The notes: generated by a model not told the origin, from the letters alone. A DNA stretch of 64,000 nucleotides from Flavobacterium lipolyticum (GCF_020905335.1 NZ_JAJJMN010000001.1:2728001-2792000), one strand, 5' to 3'. Positions 34,017 through 43,434 are shown, numbered from the stretch's first letter. Made by a program: numbers and translations.

Positions 34017-34439
34017 TTAGCTTTTTACCGGATCTGGTAAAACAGTACCTTTAATAGTAAGCACTTTTGTTGGTTGTCCTTCAGCATTAGAAGTTACAGT
34101 TACAGTTTTTGTAAAAGCACCAACTCTGTCAGTAGCATATTTTACACCAATAATACCTTTAGCACCAGGAGCGATTGGCTCTTTTGGAGTTGTTGGTACT
34201 GTACAACCGCAAGATCCGGTTGTGTTTGTGATGATAAGAGGTTTAGTTCCATTGTTTACAAAAACAAACTCACGTTTTCCATCTGCATTATGAGCAATAG
34301 TTCCATAATCAATGGTTTCTGTTTCGAAAGCCATTCCTGCACCTTCAACTTTGGCAATTTTACCTTTTTTAGTGCTTTGAGCATTAGAAGCTGTAATTCC
34401 AACTACAGCTAACATAGCGATTAAAATTATTTTTTTCAT
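34017..34439 (-). CDS. exported DUF1573 domain protein
   Basis: 140 residues: a signal peptide (ILIAMLAVVGITASNAQ) and one DUF1573 beta-sandwich domain (FETETIDYGTIAHNADGKREF, TNTTGSCGCTVPTTPKEPIAPG). The SCGCT-P-x-x-P motif is diagnostic. These are abundant in Bacteroidota and are probably periplasmic. Function unknown. A minus-strand -7 box (TAGATTTG) is at 34467-34474. Confidence 0.92.
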   Translation of the reverse strand: MKKIILIAMLAVVGITASNAQSTKKGKIAKVEGAGMAFETETIDYGTIAHNADGKREFVFVNNGTKPLIITNTTGSCGCTVPTTPKEPIAPGAKGIIGVKYATDRVGAFTKTVTVTSNAEGQPTKVLTIKGTVLPDPVKS

Positions 34440-34597
34440 CTTTTTTAGAGTCTTTTTTAATTAACACAAATCTATGTAAAATTCTTATATCTCAACTTAA
34501 AAAAAGCTTAAAATATTTTAATTTTTGCACCACCTAGATATTCCTCCAAAATGTCATAAATTCGCTGTCTTAATTTTTTCATTTAAAATACAATAAT

Positions 34598-37204
34598 TTG
34601 GCAGCGAAAGAGAAAGTGGTTAAAGAGACACCTTTAATGAAACAATACAATGAAATCAAGAGAAAATATCCTGATGCCTGTTTGCTTTTTAGAGTAGGAG
34701 ACTTTTATGAAACCTTTGGAGAAGATGCTATTAGAGCCTCAAAAATTCTGGGAATAACATTAACCAAAAGAGGCGCCGGTTCTGATACAGAAACTGCTTT
34801 GGCTGGTTTTCCGCATCACTCTGTCAATACCTATTTGCCAAAATTAGTCAAAGCCGGACTTCGTGTGGCTATCTGTGATCAGCTAGAGGATCCAAAAATG
34901 ACTAAAACGATTGTGAAACGCGGGGTAACTGAATTAGTAACTCCTGGAGTTTCTTTAAACGATGAAGTTTTACAATCCAAATCAAATAACTTTTTAGCAT
35001 CGGTTTATTTTGCTAACAAAAATATCGGAGTTTCCTTTCTGGATGTTTCTACAGGAGAGTTTTTAACGGCTCAGGGAAATGCAGAGTACATCGACAAATT
35101 GCTGCAAAACTTCAATCCGAGTGAGGTTTTGGTTCCGAAACAAAATAAAAGTGATTTTAAAGATGCTTTTGGAGATGATTTTCATAGCTTTTATTTAGAA
35201 GACTGGATTTATAAGGAAGATTATGCTTTGGAAACGCTGACGAAACATTTTCAGACGGTTTCCTTAAAAGGTTTTGGAGTAGAAGAGTTAAAAGAAGGTA
35301 TTATTGCTTCCGGAGCAATTTTGTATTACCTGTCGGAAACGCAGCATAATCGTGTGCAGCACATCACGGCGATTCAGCGTATTGCCGAAGATGCTTATGT
35401 CTGGATGGATCGTTTTACCATCAGGAATTTGGAATTGTACCACAGCTACAATCCAAATGCGGTAACCCTTTTGGATGTGATTGACAGAACGCTTTCGCCA
35501 ATGGGAGGACGTTTGTTGAAGCGTTGGCTGGCTTTGCCTTTGAAAGACAGTGCCAGGATAAAAAGTCGTCATGATGTAGTTTCTTATTTAAAAAACAATT
35601 CGGAAGTTTTACAAAGTATTCAGTATCAGATCAAGCAAATTTCAGATTTAGAGCGTTTGATTTCTAAAATAGCAACAGGAAAAGTTTCGCCACGTGAGAT
35701 TGTATATCTGAAAGAATCGTTGGATGCGATTATTCCAATTAAAACCCTGGCACTTGAAAGTCCGCAGGAAGCGGTGAAGGTGATCGGAGACAGTCTGCAT
35801 GCCTGTGATTTGTTAAGAGAAAAAATTAAAAATACTTTAAATCAGGATGCGCCTGTTGCGGTGGCTAAAGGAAATGCTATTGCAAAAGGAATCAGTGAGG
35901 AATTGGACGATTTGCGTGCTATTTCTACTTCTGGAAAAGAATATCTGGAGGGAATTGAAAAAAGAGAATCGGAGCGTACCGGAATCTCTTCGCTTAAGAT
36001 CTCGTTTAATAATGTTTTTGGTTACTATATTGAAGTTAGAAACACGCACAAAGATAAAGTTCCTGAAGAGTGGATTCGCAAGCAGACGTTGGTTAATGCA
36101 GAGCGATATATTACTGAGGAATTAAAAGAATATGAAACTAAAATTCTGGGAGCAGAAGAGAAGATTTACAAGATAGAAACAGAGCTTTTTGAGCAATTGG
36201 TGATCTGGATTGGAACTTATATCAAGCCGGTACAGATGAATGCTAATTTGGTGGCGCAGCTGGACTGTTTGTGTTCGTTTACACAATTGGCTGTAGAAAA
36301 TCAATATGTATGCCCTGAAATTGATGAAACGTTTGAGTTGGAGATCAAAAACGGACGTCATCCTGTTATTGAAAAGCAATTGCCGGTTGGAACGCCTTAT
36401 ATTGCTAATGATGTTTATTTAGATAGAGAGACGCAGCAGTTGATTATGATTACCGGTCCTAACATGTCGGGTAAGTCTGCTATTTTGAGACAAACGGCTT
36501 TAATTGTATTGTTGGCTCAAATGGGAAGTTTTGTTCCTGCTGATAGTGTGAGAATGGGGATTGTAGATAAGATTTTTACCAGAGTAGGTGCTTCGGATAA
36601 TATTTCGATGGGAGAGTCTACTTTTATGGTAGAGATGAATGAGACCGCTTCTATTTTGAATAATATCTCAGATCGCAGTTTGGTGCTTCTGGATGAAATT
36701 GGAAGAGGAACCAGTACGTATGACGGGATTTCGATTGCCTGGGCGATTGCCGAATTTTTACACGAACACCCGGGAAGACCTAAAACCTTGTTTGCAACGC
36801 ATTATCATGAATTGAATGAAATGACAGAATCGTTGCCAAGAATTCAGAATTATAATGTTGCGGTAAAAGAGTTAAAAGACAATGTGCTTTTCATTCGTAA
36901 ACTGGTAAAAGGAGGAAGTGCTCATAGTTTTGGAATTCATGTAGCAAAAATGGCCGGAATGCCTCAGATTGTAATTTTGAAGGCGCAAAAGATGTTGAAA
37001 AAACTGGAGAAAAACCACTCAAGTGAAGCGTTAAATGGTGTGAAGTCTGAGAATGATGAAATGCAGATGAGCTTCTTTAATTTAGATGATCCTTTGCTGG
37101 AAGAGATAAAAGAAGAAATTCTGGGGCTTGATATTAATGCGATCACACCAGTTGAAGCGTTGATGAAACTTAATGAGATTAAAAGAATGTTGGTACGAAA
37201 ATAA
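34598..37204 (+). CDS. mutS: DNA mismatch repair protein MutS
   Basis: 868 residues. The start is a TTG at 34598: TPLMKQY aligns with the usual MutS opening about ten residues in, and no ATG lies upstream in frame. The first ATG at 34637 would cut into the mismatch-binding domain. The mismatch-wedge residues are F36-Y37-E38 (GDFYETFG), Walker A GPNMSGKS is at 620-627, and [12 protein letters not shown] is the Walker B region. It recognises base mismatches and recruits MutL. Confidence 0.95.
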   Translation: MAAKEKVVKETPLMKQYNEIKRKYPDACLLFRVGDFYETFGEDAIRASKILGITLTKRGAGSDTETALAGFPHHSVNTYLPKLVKAGLRVAICDQLEDPKMTKTIVKRGVTELVTPGVSLNDEVLQSKSNNFLASVYFANKNIGVSFLDVSTGEFLTAQGNAEYIDKLLQNFNPSEVLVPKQNKSDFKDAFGDDFHSFYLEDWIYKEDYALETLTKHFQTVSLKGFGVEELKEGIIASGAILYYLSETQHNRVQHITAIQRIAEDAYVWMDRFTIRNLELYHSYNPNAVTLLDVIDRTLSPMGGRLLKRWLALPLKDSARIKSRHDVVSYLKNNSEVLQSIQYQIKQISDLERLISKIATGKVSPREIVYLKESLDAIIPIKTLALESPQEAVKVIGDSLHACDLLREKIKNTLNQDAPVAVAKGNAIAKGISEELDDLRAISTSGKEYLEGIEKRESERTGISSLKISFNNVFGYYIEVRNTHKDKVPEEWIRKQTLVNAERYITEELKEYETKILGAEEKIYKIETELFEQLVIWIGTYIKPVQMNANLVAQLDCLCSFTQLAVENQYVCPEIDETFELEIKNGRHPVIEKQLPVGTPYIANDVYLDRETQQLIMITGPNMSGKSAILRQTALIVLLAQMGSFVPADSVRMGIVDKIFTRVGASDNISMGESTFMVEMNETASILNNISDRSLVLLDEIGRGTSTYDGISIAWAIAEFLHEHPGRPKTLFATHYHELNEMTESLPRIQNYNVAVKELKDNVLFIRKLVKGGSAHSFGIHVAKMAGMPQIVILKAQKMLKKLEKNHSSEALNGVKSENDEMQMSFFNLDDPLLEEIKEEILGLDINAITPVEALMKLNEIKRMLVRK

Positions 37205-37271
37205 ATTTCATATTTAAAGTTTAGGTTATCAGAAAGTTATAAAATAAGTAGATTTTTTTTTCGAAAAACGC

Positions 37272-37301
37272 TTGTGTAATTGAATAAATGTCCTAAATTT
37301 G
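37272..37301 (+). promoter_or_regulatory. tRNA operon promoter
   Basis: TTG at 37272-37274 and TAAATTTG at 37294-37301 with a 19-base gap, 54 bases before the first tRNA. One of the best promoter matches in the window. Confidence 0.8.
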
Positions 37302-37355
37302 CACTCGCAATACAGAACAAATCAAGTGTTGCAGTTCTTAATTAGAATTTGAAAT

Positions 37356-37428
37356 GCGAAAATAGCTCAGTTGGTAGAGCGCGACCTTGCCAAGGTCGAG
37401 GTCGCGGGTTCGAGCCCCGTTTTTCGCT
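37356..37428 (+). tRNA. tRNA-Gly (GCC)
   Basis: 73 bases. Acceptor GCGAAAA pairs with TTTTCGC, D arm GCTC/GAGC, anticodon stem CGACC/GGTCG with loop TTGCCAA (anticodon GCC), T arm GCGGG TTCGAGC CCCGT. CCA is not encoded. Confidence 0.97.
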
Positions 37429-37442
37429 CTATATCATCTAAT

Positions 37443-37528
37443 GCTCGGATGGTGAAATTGGTAGACACGCTGGACTTAAAATCCAGTGAACAGCAATGTT
37501 CGTGCGGGTTCAAGTCCCGCTCTGAGTA
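37443..37528 (+). tRNA. tRNA-Leu (TAA)
   Basis: 86 bases with a long variable arm (GAACAGCAATGTTC), as expected for class II tRNA. Anticodon loop is CTTAAAA (anticodon TAA). Acceptor pairing GCTCGGA/TCTGAGT includes two G-T wobbles. It lies 14 bases after tRNA-Gly and is co-transcribed. CCA is not encoded. Confidence 0.96.
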
Positions 37529-37530
37529 CT

Positions 37531-37561
37531 AAAGCCTCTTCTTTTGAAGAGGCTTTTTTTA
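37531..37561 (+). terminator. terminator of the tRNA operon
   Basis: AAGCCTCTT, short loop, GAAGAGGCTT and a T-run, directly after tRNA-Leu. Confidence 0.92.
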
Positions 37562-37579
37562 TGGTGTAAATCCAGGAGT

Positions 37580-37614
37580 TCTAAAATAAATCTGCGAAGC
37601 AGATTTATTTTAGA
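37580..37614. repeat. 16-bp-arm perfect hairpin at the edge of the octamer array
   Basis: TCTAAAATAAATCTGC (37580-37595), loop GAA, and its exact complement at 37599-37614. The array of octamers starts on the next base. The hairpin could be a replication-slippage or processing point. Confidence 0.85.
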
Positions 37615-37951
37615 GAATCTAAGAATCTAAGAATCTAAGAATCTAAGAATCTAAGAATCTAAGAATCTAAGAATCTAAGAATCTAAGAATCTAAGAATCT
37701 AAGAATCTAAGAATCTAAGAATCTAAGAATCTAAGAATCTAAGAATCTAAGAATCTAAGAATCTAAGAATCTAAGAATCTAAGAATCTAAGAATCTAAGA
37801 ATCTAAGAATCTAAGAATCTAAGAATCTAAGAATCTAAGAATCTAAGAATCTAAGAATCTAAGAATCTAAGAATCTAAGAATCTAAGAATCTAAGAATCT
37901 AAGAATCTAAGAATCTAAGAATCTAAGAATCTAAGGATCTAAGAATCTAAG
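37615..37951. repeat. 41-copy tandem repeat of the octamer AAGAATCT
   Basis: From 37621 to 37948 the unit AAGAATCT repeats 41 times without indels. Only one unit differs (AAGGATCT at 37933-37940). Partial units flank it. The 449 bases between the tRNA terminator and the DUF1508-like gene contain nothing else but the hairpin at 37580 and a coda of related words (CAATCTAGAATCAACAATC) running into the next start codon. A length-variable simple sequence repeat is expected to change copy number by slippage. Confidence 0.97.
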
Positions 37952-38009
37952 GGTTTAAAGTCAATAATCAACAATCTAGAATCAACAATCTAAAATCTAA
38001 AATAATAAT

Positions 38010-38390
38010 ATGGGTGCCTTTGTAATTAGTAAGCGTTTTAATGATGAATATAAATTCGTATTTACTTCGAGAAAGGGCAAGGTGATATTTACGAGTCTTA
38101 GTTATGAATTGAGGTTTGAGTGTGAAGAGGATATCGAGAAGTTTAAGATGAATATAGAGATGGCTCGGTTTTTAAAATTTAAAGGGGCTGGGGGGAGATA
38201 TTTTTTTAAATTGATGTTGGGAGAGCTTCATTTTGCTACGAGTCGAAAATATACGACGGAATTGCTTTTACAGAAAGGAATCAAGGAAATTGTGACTTAT
38301 GCTTCGAGGGCTGAGATTTTGGATTTTTCCTCAAGTGAATCTATTTTTGAAGATGAAGTTGTGGGTGAGGAAGTGGAAGTAGAGGATTAG
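38010..38390 (+). CDS. DUF1508 (YegP-like) domain protein
   Basis: 126 residues. MGAFVISKRFNDEYKFVFTSRKGKVIFTS is the DUF1508 strand pattern, and the end is a Glu/Asp-rich tail (EDEVVGEEVEVED). DUF1508 proteins are small, often tandem beta-alpha folds of unknown function. The start lies about 60 bases after the octamer array, whose related words run to within a few bases of the ATG. Confidence 0.72.
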   Translation: MGAFVISKRFNDEYKFVFTSRKGKVIFTSLSYELRFECEEDIEKFKMNIEMARFLKFKGAGGRYFFKLMLGELHFATSRKYTTELLLQKGIKEIVTYASRAEILDFSSSESIFEDEVVGEEVEVED

Positions 38391-38442
38391 GAGGTGAAAG
38401 AGTGTCTTTTGTTTTCTGTGAGTTTGGGTAATTGTATGAGAG

Positions 38443-38478
38443 CCTGGTGAGTTTTGAAGACTTATCAGGTTTTTTTAT
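38443..38478 (+). terminator. terminator after the DUF1508-like gene
   Basis: CCTGGTGAG pairs with CTTATCAGG (two wobbles) and is followed by seven T. Confidence 0.7.
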
Positions 38479-38540
38479 TTTTTTTATAACGTGTGTTATG
38501 GTTGGGAAAGGTGTTGTGGTTTTGTTGGGCATAAAGCATA

Positions 38541-38580
38541 AAAAAAAGCTATCTACAGAGAGATAGCTTTTTATTTTTTT
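38541..38580. terminator. bidirectional terminator
   Basis: A-run, AGCTATCT (38547-38554), six-base loop, AGATAGCT (38561-38568), T-run. It mainly serves the minus-strand lipoprotein gene at 38594. Confidence 0.88.
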
Positions 38581-38593
38581 GAGTAATTTAGAA

Positions 38594-38818
38594 TTACTTT
38601 TTAGCAGGAGCAGCAGCTTCTTCAACTTTTGCAGCAGCAGAGTCAACTTTTGCAGCAGCAGAATCAACAGTTGCAGCAGCAGAATCAACTACAGCAGCAG
38701 CAGAATCAACAGCAACAGCAGTAGAATCTACAGCTTCAGTAGCTGCAGCGTCAGCTTTTTTACAAGATACAACAGTTAAAACAGCAACAACAGCTAAACT
38801 TAAAAATACTTTTTTCAT
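38594..38818 (-). CDS. Ala-rich repetitive small lipoprotein
   Basis: 74 residues. The signal peptide ends VLTVVSC-KK (lipobox). The mature part consists of degenerate heptads of the type VDSAAA(x), seven or so in a row, then EEAAAPAKK. A heptad-phased Ala/Val pattern predicts a helix or coiled coil, in the manner of Braun-type lipoproteins, but the terminal Lys anchoring signal is not established for this organism. The DNA is built of GCAGCAG-like repeats, so copy number may vary. A minus-strand -7 box (TATCTTTG) is at 38856-38863. Confidence 0.82.
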   Translation of the reverse strand: MKKVFLSLAVVAVLTVVSCKKADAAATEAVDSTAVAVDSAAAVVDSAAATVDSAAAKVDSAAAKVEEAAAPAKK

Positions 38819-39167
38819 CTTACTTTATTATAAAAGGTTAATTATTAATTCGTGGCAAAGATATAAATTTTTTAATATGTAAAATATTTTTTTATTTTTT
38901 TTTTAAAATATTTTCATTGCTCACGATTATCTTATTTATCAAATAATGTGCCAAATTAATAAAAATATGTTAAATTGCGGTATGTTTTGTCTAAATTATT
39001 TTTTATTGAAGATTCAATAAGAGAATTGGGGGTTTTTATCCTCTTGGTTGCAGTTTGTTTTATCTTTTTTAGAATATTAGGTGGTGCTGAAAAAAAACAA
39101 AAGAGCTTAAATGAGCCCTTTTGTGAGTAATGTTGTTTCTGAATCACGTACGATTCGTATAAAAAGG
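38819..39167. other. intergenic region, no convincing gene
   Basis: Very AT-rich. It contains the promoter of the Ala-rich lipoprotein and little else. An open frame at 38963-39130 encodes a hydrophobic stretch but lacks an ATG or GTG and a ribosome site, so it is not called. Confidence 0.6.
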
Positions 39168-40397
39168 TTACGCGACGATATTCATGATGCTGTTTGTAGC
39201 TCCTTTATTGTTCTGAATATACGATTTGCAAATTTGACTCTTTTCTTCTAAAAACGCTTTGTCCTGAAGCAAACGATCAAGATTTTGCTTTAATTCCTGA
39301 TTGTTCGAGATTACAAGGCATCCCTTGAGGGCTACCAGTTCAATTGCTTCGGCGAAATTCGAGTAGTTGGGACCAATTACAATTGGAATTCCAAAAGTAG
39401 CCGGTTCTAATATATTGTGGATTCCGGGATTTCCAAATCCGCCGCCAACATAAGCAATTGTCCCGTAACTGTAAATTTTAGTCAGCAATCCAATAGTATC
39501 TATAATAAAGACATTGTAATTAGACAAGTCGGCATTTTCTTTTTCGGAGAATAATATTGTTGATTTAGTAATTTGCGCTTTCAGGCTTGCGATCTGATCA
39601 CTCTTAATGTTGTGAGGTGCAATGATGAATTTTACATCTTCGGATGCCTGGTTGATGTATTCTGCTACTAATGCTTCATCTTTAGGCCAAGAGCTGCCTA
39701 TAATGATGGTTGGGGTGTTGTTTTTGAATTTTTCGATAAAATCCAAAGTATTGTCTCTTTCTAAAATAGCATTTACACGATCAAAACGAGTGTCTCCTGA
39801 AACAATAACATTGTCAAAGCCGATACTCTTTATTTTTTCTTTTGAATTTTCGTTCTGAACAAAAAAGTAAGTGAATGCTTTTAATGCTTTTCTGTAAAAA
39901 CCGCCGTACCATTTAAAAAACATCTGATTGTCTCTGAAAATTCCGGAAATTAAATAGGTCGGTATTTGACTTTTCTCTAATTCATTTAGGTAATTCAGCC
40001 AAAATTCATATTTTATGAAAAATGCCAACTCAGGGTGAGCTAGCTTTAAGAATTTCTTGGCGTTGCTTTTAGTGTCCAGTGGAAGGTACAGCGTAACAGC
40101 TGCAACAGTATTGTTTTTGCGTACTTCATAACCTGAAGGAGAGAAAAAAGTAACGATGATTTTGTGGGAAGGATATTTTTCTTTGATTTTTTCGATTACT
40201 GGCAGGCCTTGTTCGTATTCGCCAAGCGAGGCCGAATGAAACCAGATGGTTTTATCTGAAGGACTTATCTTTTCTTCAAGAATCGCGAAAACATTTTTAC
40301 GACCTTCGACAAAAAGCTTAATTTTCGGACTAAAAAGTGCTACAATTTTCAGAAAAAAGCCAGCAATAGAAATAACTAAATTATAGAGAAAAAGCAT
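39168..40397 (-). CDS. waaA: Kdo transferase (3-deoxy-D-manno-octulosonic acid transferase)
   Basis: 409 residues. An N-terminal membrane segment (LFLYNLVISIAGFFLKIVALF) anchors it to the inner membrane. WFHSASLGEYEQGLPVIEKI carries the acceptor-side catalytic Glu, and the C-terminal YVGGGFGNPGIHNILEPATFGIPIVIGPNYSNFAEA is the CMP-Kdo binding motif. It adds Kdo to lipid A precursor, the start of the lipopolysaccharide core. Confidence 0.95.
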   Translation of the reverse strand: MLFLYNLVISIAGFFLKIVALFSPKIKLFVEGRKNVFAILEEKISPSDKTIWFHSASLGEYEQGLPVIEKIKEKYPSHKIIVTFFSPSGYEVRKNNTVAAVTLYLPLDTKSNAKKFLKLAHPELAFFIKYEFWLNYLNELEKSQIPTYLISGIFRDNQMFFKWYGGFYRKALKAFTYFFVQNENSKEKIKSIGFDNVIVSGDTRFDRVNAILERDNTLDFIEKFKNNTPTIIIGSSWPKDEALVAEYINQASEDVKFIIAPHNIKSDQIASLKAQITKSTILFSEKENADLSNYNVFIIDTIGLLTKIYSYGTIAYVGGGFGNPGIHNILEPATFGIPIVIGPNYSNFAEAIELVALKGCLVISNNQELKQNLDRLLQDKAFLEEKSQICKSYIQNNKGATNSIMNIVA

Positions 40398-40532
40398 CTG
40401 TTTGTTTTTGTGGCTAAATTACGGTTCTTTCGATTATTTTCATTGGTTTGAAGGTATTAAATAACTATTTTTGTTCCTCCTTTTAGAGACGCTGAATGAA
40501 ATGCAAGTCTTTAATTTTAAAATATATTGAAA

Positions 40533-41666
40533 ATGAAAAAAATTCAAATGGTTGACCTAAAAAGTCAATACGAAAAAATAAAAACTACAGTTGATGCCTC
40601 TATTCAGGAGGTTTTGGATACCAATACTTACATAAACGGTCCTTTAGTACACCAGTTTCAAAAAAATCTGGAAGATTATCTGGGGGCAAAACATGTGATT
40701 CCATGTGCAAACGGAACCGATGCTTTGCAAATTGCCATGATGGGATTGGATTTGAAACCGGGCGATGAGGTAATTACTGCCGATTTTACTTTTGCAGCTA
40801 CGGTTGAGGTAATTGCTTTGTTACAATTGACGCCGGTTTTAGTAGATGTTGATGTTGTAAATATGAACATCGATATTGAAGCGCTTAAAAAAGCGATTAC
40901 ACCAAAAACAAAAGCAATTGTTCCGGTACATTTATTTGGACGTGCAGCAAATATGGATGCTATTATGGAAATTGCTGCCGAACATAATTTATATGTAATC
41001 GAAGACAATGCACAGGCAATTGGAGCAGATTATATTTCTAAATCAGGAGCAAAAAGCAAAGTAGGGGTAATTGGTCATGTAGCGGCAACTTCATTTTTTC
41101 CGTCTAAAAACTTAGGCTGTTATGGAGATGGAGGAGCAATTTTTACCAACGACGATAAATTAGCGCACATCATTCGCGGGATCGTAAATCACGGAATGTA
41201 TGAGCGTTACCACCATGATGTTGTAGGAGTGAATTCACGTTTGGATAGTATTCAGGCCGGAGTTCTAAATGCAAAATTGCCATTATTGGATGAGTACAAT
41301 GCAGCACGTCGTTTAGCGGCAACAAAATACAATGCAGCTTTTGCCGGAAATACACATATTATTACGCCGGAATTTGATGCAAGTCAAAATGATCATGTTT
41401 TTCATCAATATGTATTGAGAATTATTGATGCAGATCGTAATGCTTTGATGCAGCATTTATTGGATAAAGGAATTCCGTGTGCGATTTATTACCCGATTCC
41501 GTTGCATTCACAAAAAGCTTATGCTGATTCTCGTTACAAAGAAGAGCAGTTTCCAGTGACCAACCAATTGGTAAAAGAAGTAATTGCTTTGCCAATGCAT
41601 ACAGAACTGGATGATGAGCAAATCAAATTTATAACCGATTCTGTTTTGGAATTTTTGAATAAATAA
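40533..41666 (+). CDS. DegT/DnrJ/EryC1/StrS family sugar aminotransferase
   Basis: 377 residues from the ATG at 40533 (an upstream TTG adds two residues only). CANGTDALQIAMMGL and EDNAQAIGADY are early PLP motifs, and FFPSKNLGCYGDGGAIFTN holds the PLP lysine. PLP enzymes of this family aminate keto-sugars for surface polysaccharides. It lies 43 bases before galE and next to waaA, in a cell-surface sugar context. Confidence 0.92.
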   Translation: MKKIQMVDLKSQYEKIKTTVDASIQEVLDTNTYINGPLVHQFQKNLEDYLGAKHVIPCANGTDALQIAMMGLDLKPGDEVITADFTFAATVEVIALLQLTPVLVDVDVVNMNIDIEALKKAITPKTKAIVPVHLFGRAANMDAIMEIAAEHNLYVIEDNAQAIGADYISKSGAKSKVGVIGHVAATSFFPSKNLGCYGDGGAIFTNDDKLAHIIRGIVNHGMYERYHHDVVGVNSRLDSIQAGVLNAKLPLLDEYNAARRLAATKYNAAFAGNTHIITPEFDASQNDHVFHQYVLRIIDADRNALMQHLLDKGIPCAIYYPIPLHSQKAYADSRYKEEQFPVTNQLVKEVIALPMHTELDDEQIKFITDSVLEFLNK

Positions 41667-41709
41667 TAAAGATTAAACCAAATAAACAACAGCACAAAAT
41701 AACCGCAAA

Positions 41710-42723
41710 ATGAAAGTATTAGTAACAGGAGGATTAGGATTTATTGGTTCTCACACCGTTGTAGAATTGCAAAATGAAGGTTTTGAAGTAGTCATTATTG
41801 ATAACCTTTCGAATTCTACAGAAGACGTTTTAAAAGGGATTACGACCATTACAGGAAAAACACCTTTGTTCGAAAAATTAGATTTAAGAGAAAAAGCGTC
41901 GGTGCGGGAGTTTTTTAAAAAGCATAACGATGTTACCGGAGTAATTCATTTTGCAGCTTCAAAGGCAGTTGGTGAAAGTGTTGAAAATCCATTGTTGTAT
42001 TACGAAAACAACATTGCTTCATTAGTGTATTTATTGCAGGAATTGCAGCAAAAACCTGAAGCGAGTTTTATTTTTAGCTCGTCTTGTACCGTTTATGGTC
42101 AGGCTGAAAAAATGCCAATTACTGAAGATGCTCCGGTACAGGTGGCGATTTCGCCTTACGGAAACACGAAACAGATAGGGGAAGAAATTATTGCTGATAC
42201 AGCTAAAGTAACCAATATCAGTGCAATTTTATTGCGTTATTTTAACCCGGTTGGAGCTCATGCAACGACTGAGATTGGCGAATTACCAATTGGTGTTCCT
42301 CAAAATTTAGTACCTTTCATTACACAAACTGGCGTAGGATTGCGTCAGGAATTATCGGTTTTTGGAGATGATTATCCAACTCCTGATGGTACAGCAGTTC
42401 GTGATTATATTCACGTAGTAGATTTGGCAAAAGCGCACGTAATTGCCTTACAACGTTTGTTGGCTAAAAAGAATTTACAAAAAGTTGAAACTTTCAATCT
42501 AGGAACCGGAAAAGGAAGCTCGGTTTTAGAAGTAATTCATAGTTTCGAAAAAGTAAGCGATAAAAAATTACCTTATAAGATTATGCCACGTCGTGAAGGT
42601 GATATTACAGAAGCTTACGCAAATACAGATAAAGCAAATAATGTTTTAGGCTGGAAAGCCCAATTAAGTTTAGACGAAGCCATGGCAAGTGCCTGGAAAT
42701 GGGAACAGAAAGTTCGTTCTTAA
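41710..42723 (+). CDS. galE: UDP-glucose 4-epimerase
   Basis: 337 residues of the extended SDR family: NAD motif TGGLGFIGSHT at 7-17, the serine in FSSSCTVYG, and the catalytic SPYGNTK (Tyr and Lys). The C-terminal RREGDITEAYANTDKA binds the UDP-sugar. It interconverts UDP-glucose and UDP-galactose. Probably co-transcribed with the DegT aminotransferase. A strong terminator follows. Confidence 0.94.
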   Translation: MKVLVTGGLGFIGSHTVVELQNEGFEVVIIDNLSNSTEDVLKGITTITGKTPLFEKLDLREKASVREFFKKHNDVTGVIHFAASKAVGESVENPLLYYENNIASLVYLLQELQQKPEASFIFSSSCTVYGQAEKMPITEDAPVQVAISPYGNTKQIGEEIIADTAKVTNISAILLRYFNPVGAHATTEIGELPIGVPQNLVPFITQTGVGLRQELSVFGDDYPTPDGTAVRDYIHVVDLAKAHVIALQRLLAKKNLQKVETFNLGTGKGSSVLEVIHSFEKVSDKKLPYKIMPRREGDITEAYANTDKANNVLGWKAQLSLDEAMASAWKWEQKVRS

Positions 42724-42751
42724 TTTTTTTCAGACGAAAATAAAACATAAG

Positions 42752-42797
42752 AAAAATCCCAAATAAACTAAAAATTATTTGGGATTTTTATTTTTGG
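42752..42797 (+). terminator. terminator after galE, part of a duplicated unit
   Basis: AAAATCCCAAATAA pairs with TTATTTGGGATTTT and is followed by a T-run. A near copy lies at 43372-43417. Confidence 0.9.
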
Positions 42798-42811
42798 TTT
42801 ATTTTATTTTG

Positions 42812-42819
42812 TAAATTTG
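42812..42819 (+). promoter_or_regulatory. promoter -7 box of TA-like pair 1
   Basis: TAAATTTG, perfect consensus. The sequence from here to the start codon is almost identical to the second copy at 43435. Confidence 0.7.
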
Positions 42820-42840
42820 TAAGAATAAAATGTAGGAATT

Positions 42841-43038
42841 ATGAAAAAGAAAAATGAAAAACCCAGAGTTAGTAAGGTGGAAGAGCCTGCTGTAGAATAT
42901 GAAGTTCAAAAATCTAACTTTAAAGGAATAGACCGAAAAACTTTTGATTTTGATACCGAGTTTGCAAAAGGATTAACGCCGGAAGAATTCAAAGCCGAAA
43001 TGTTTAAAAGAATAGAGGCTTATTCGTGGAAAAAATAA
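42841..43038 (+). CDS. antitoxin-like small protein, pair 1
   Basis: 65 residues, very charged, with the sequence RVSKVEEPAVEYEVQKSNFKGIDRKTFDFD and an acidic-then-basic C-terminal helix. It is close to the protein at 43464. Overlap by 13 bases with a downstream gene of about 100 residues, the high charge, and the duplicated two-gene layout resemble type II toxin-antitoxin pairs. No known antitoxin fold is recognised, so this is inferred from layout. Confidence 0.55.
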   Translation: MKKKNEKPRVSKVEEPAVEYEVQKSNFKGIDRKTFDFDTEFAKGLTPEEFKAEMFKRIEAYSWKK

Positions 43039-43343
43039 TATTTGAAAAAGAAGTTCTTAATTCCTTTGAAGATTTAGTTTTTGCACTTTTTAAAGAGGAG
43101 TATTTTGGTTATCTGGAGTCTTCTCAGAATTATGTAGGCAAAATAGTTGATTTTGTTATTTCAGGTATTTCAAGTTTTCCACATAAGAAAACACCAAAAT
43201 CACTTCAGTATTTAGGTTTGTACTATGTTTTTTATAAAGCCAATGGCAGGACAACCTGGTATATCTTCTTTGATAAAAAAGATCAAAATTATTTGATTAC
43301 AGGAATTATAAATAATTATTGTGCAGAAGCAAAAGAGCTGTAA
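43026..43343 (+). CDS. RelE/ParE-like toxin candidate, pair 1
   Basis: 105 residues starting at GTG 43026, overlapping the upstream gene. The second half (YVFYKANGRTTWYIFFDKK... YLITGIINNY) has the beta-sheet pattern of RelE/ParE superfamily toxins, which end in strands of this kind. The C-terminal 55 residues are almost identical to the partner copy at 43643, while the N-terminal parts differ. Confident as a gene, modest as a toxin. Confidence 0.55.
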   Translation: MEKIIFEKEVLNSFEDLVFALFKEEYFGYLESSQNYVGKIVDFVISGISSFPHKKTPKSLQYLGLYYVFYKANGRTTWYIFFDKKDQNYLITGIINNYCAEAKEL

Positions 43344-43371
43344 AAACAAATCCTTTTGAAAAGTAAGCGAT

Positions 43372-43417
43372 AAAAATCCCAAATGATCTATTTAGATTAT
43401 TTGGGATTTTTATTTTT
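43372..43417 (+). terminator. terminator of TA-like pair 1
   Basis: AAAATCCCAAAT pairs with ATTTGGGATTTT and is followed by T-rich sequence. It duplicates the galE terminator at 42752-42797. Confidence 0.88.
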
Positions 43418-43434
43418 GGCTTAATTTATTTTTA

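Noticed and set aside
37615..37951. CRISPR array
   Set aside because: Units are 8 bases with no spacers and no cas genes. It is a simple tandem repeat.
38341..38688. Leu/Gln-rich minus-strand frame across the Ala-rich lipoprotein
   Set aside because: It is a shifted reading of the GCAGCA-type repeat DNA and crosses a terminator. The lipoprotein frame has signal peptide and promoter.
38963..39130. Open frame with a hydrophobic stretch (ELGVFILLVAVCFIFFRILGG)
   Set aside because: No ATG or GTG in the frame, only TTG, no ribosome-binding context, and very AT-rich surroundings. A chance frame is likely.
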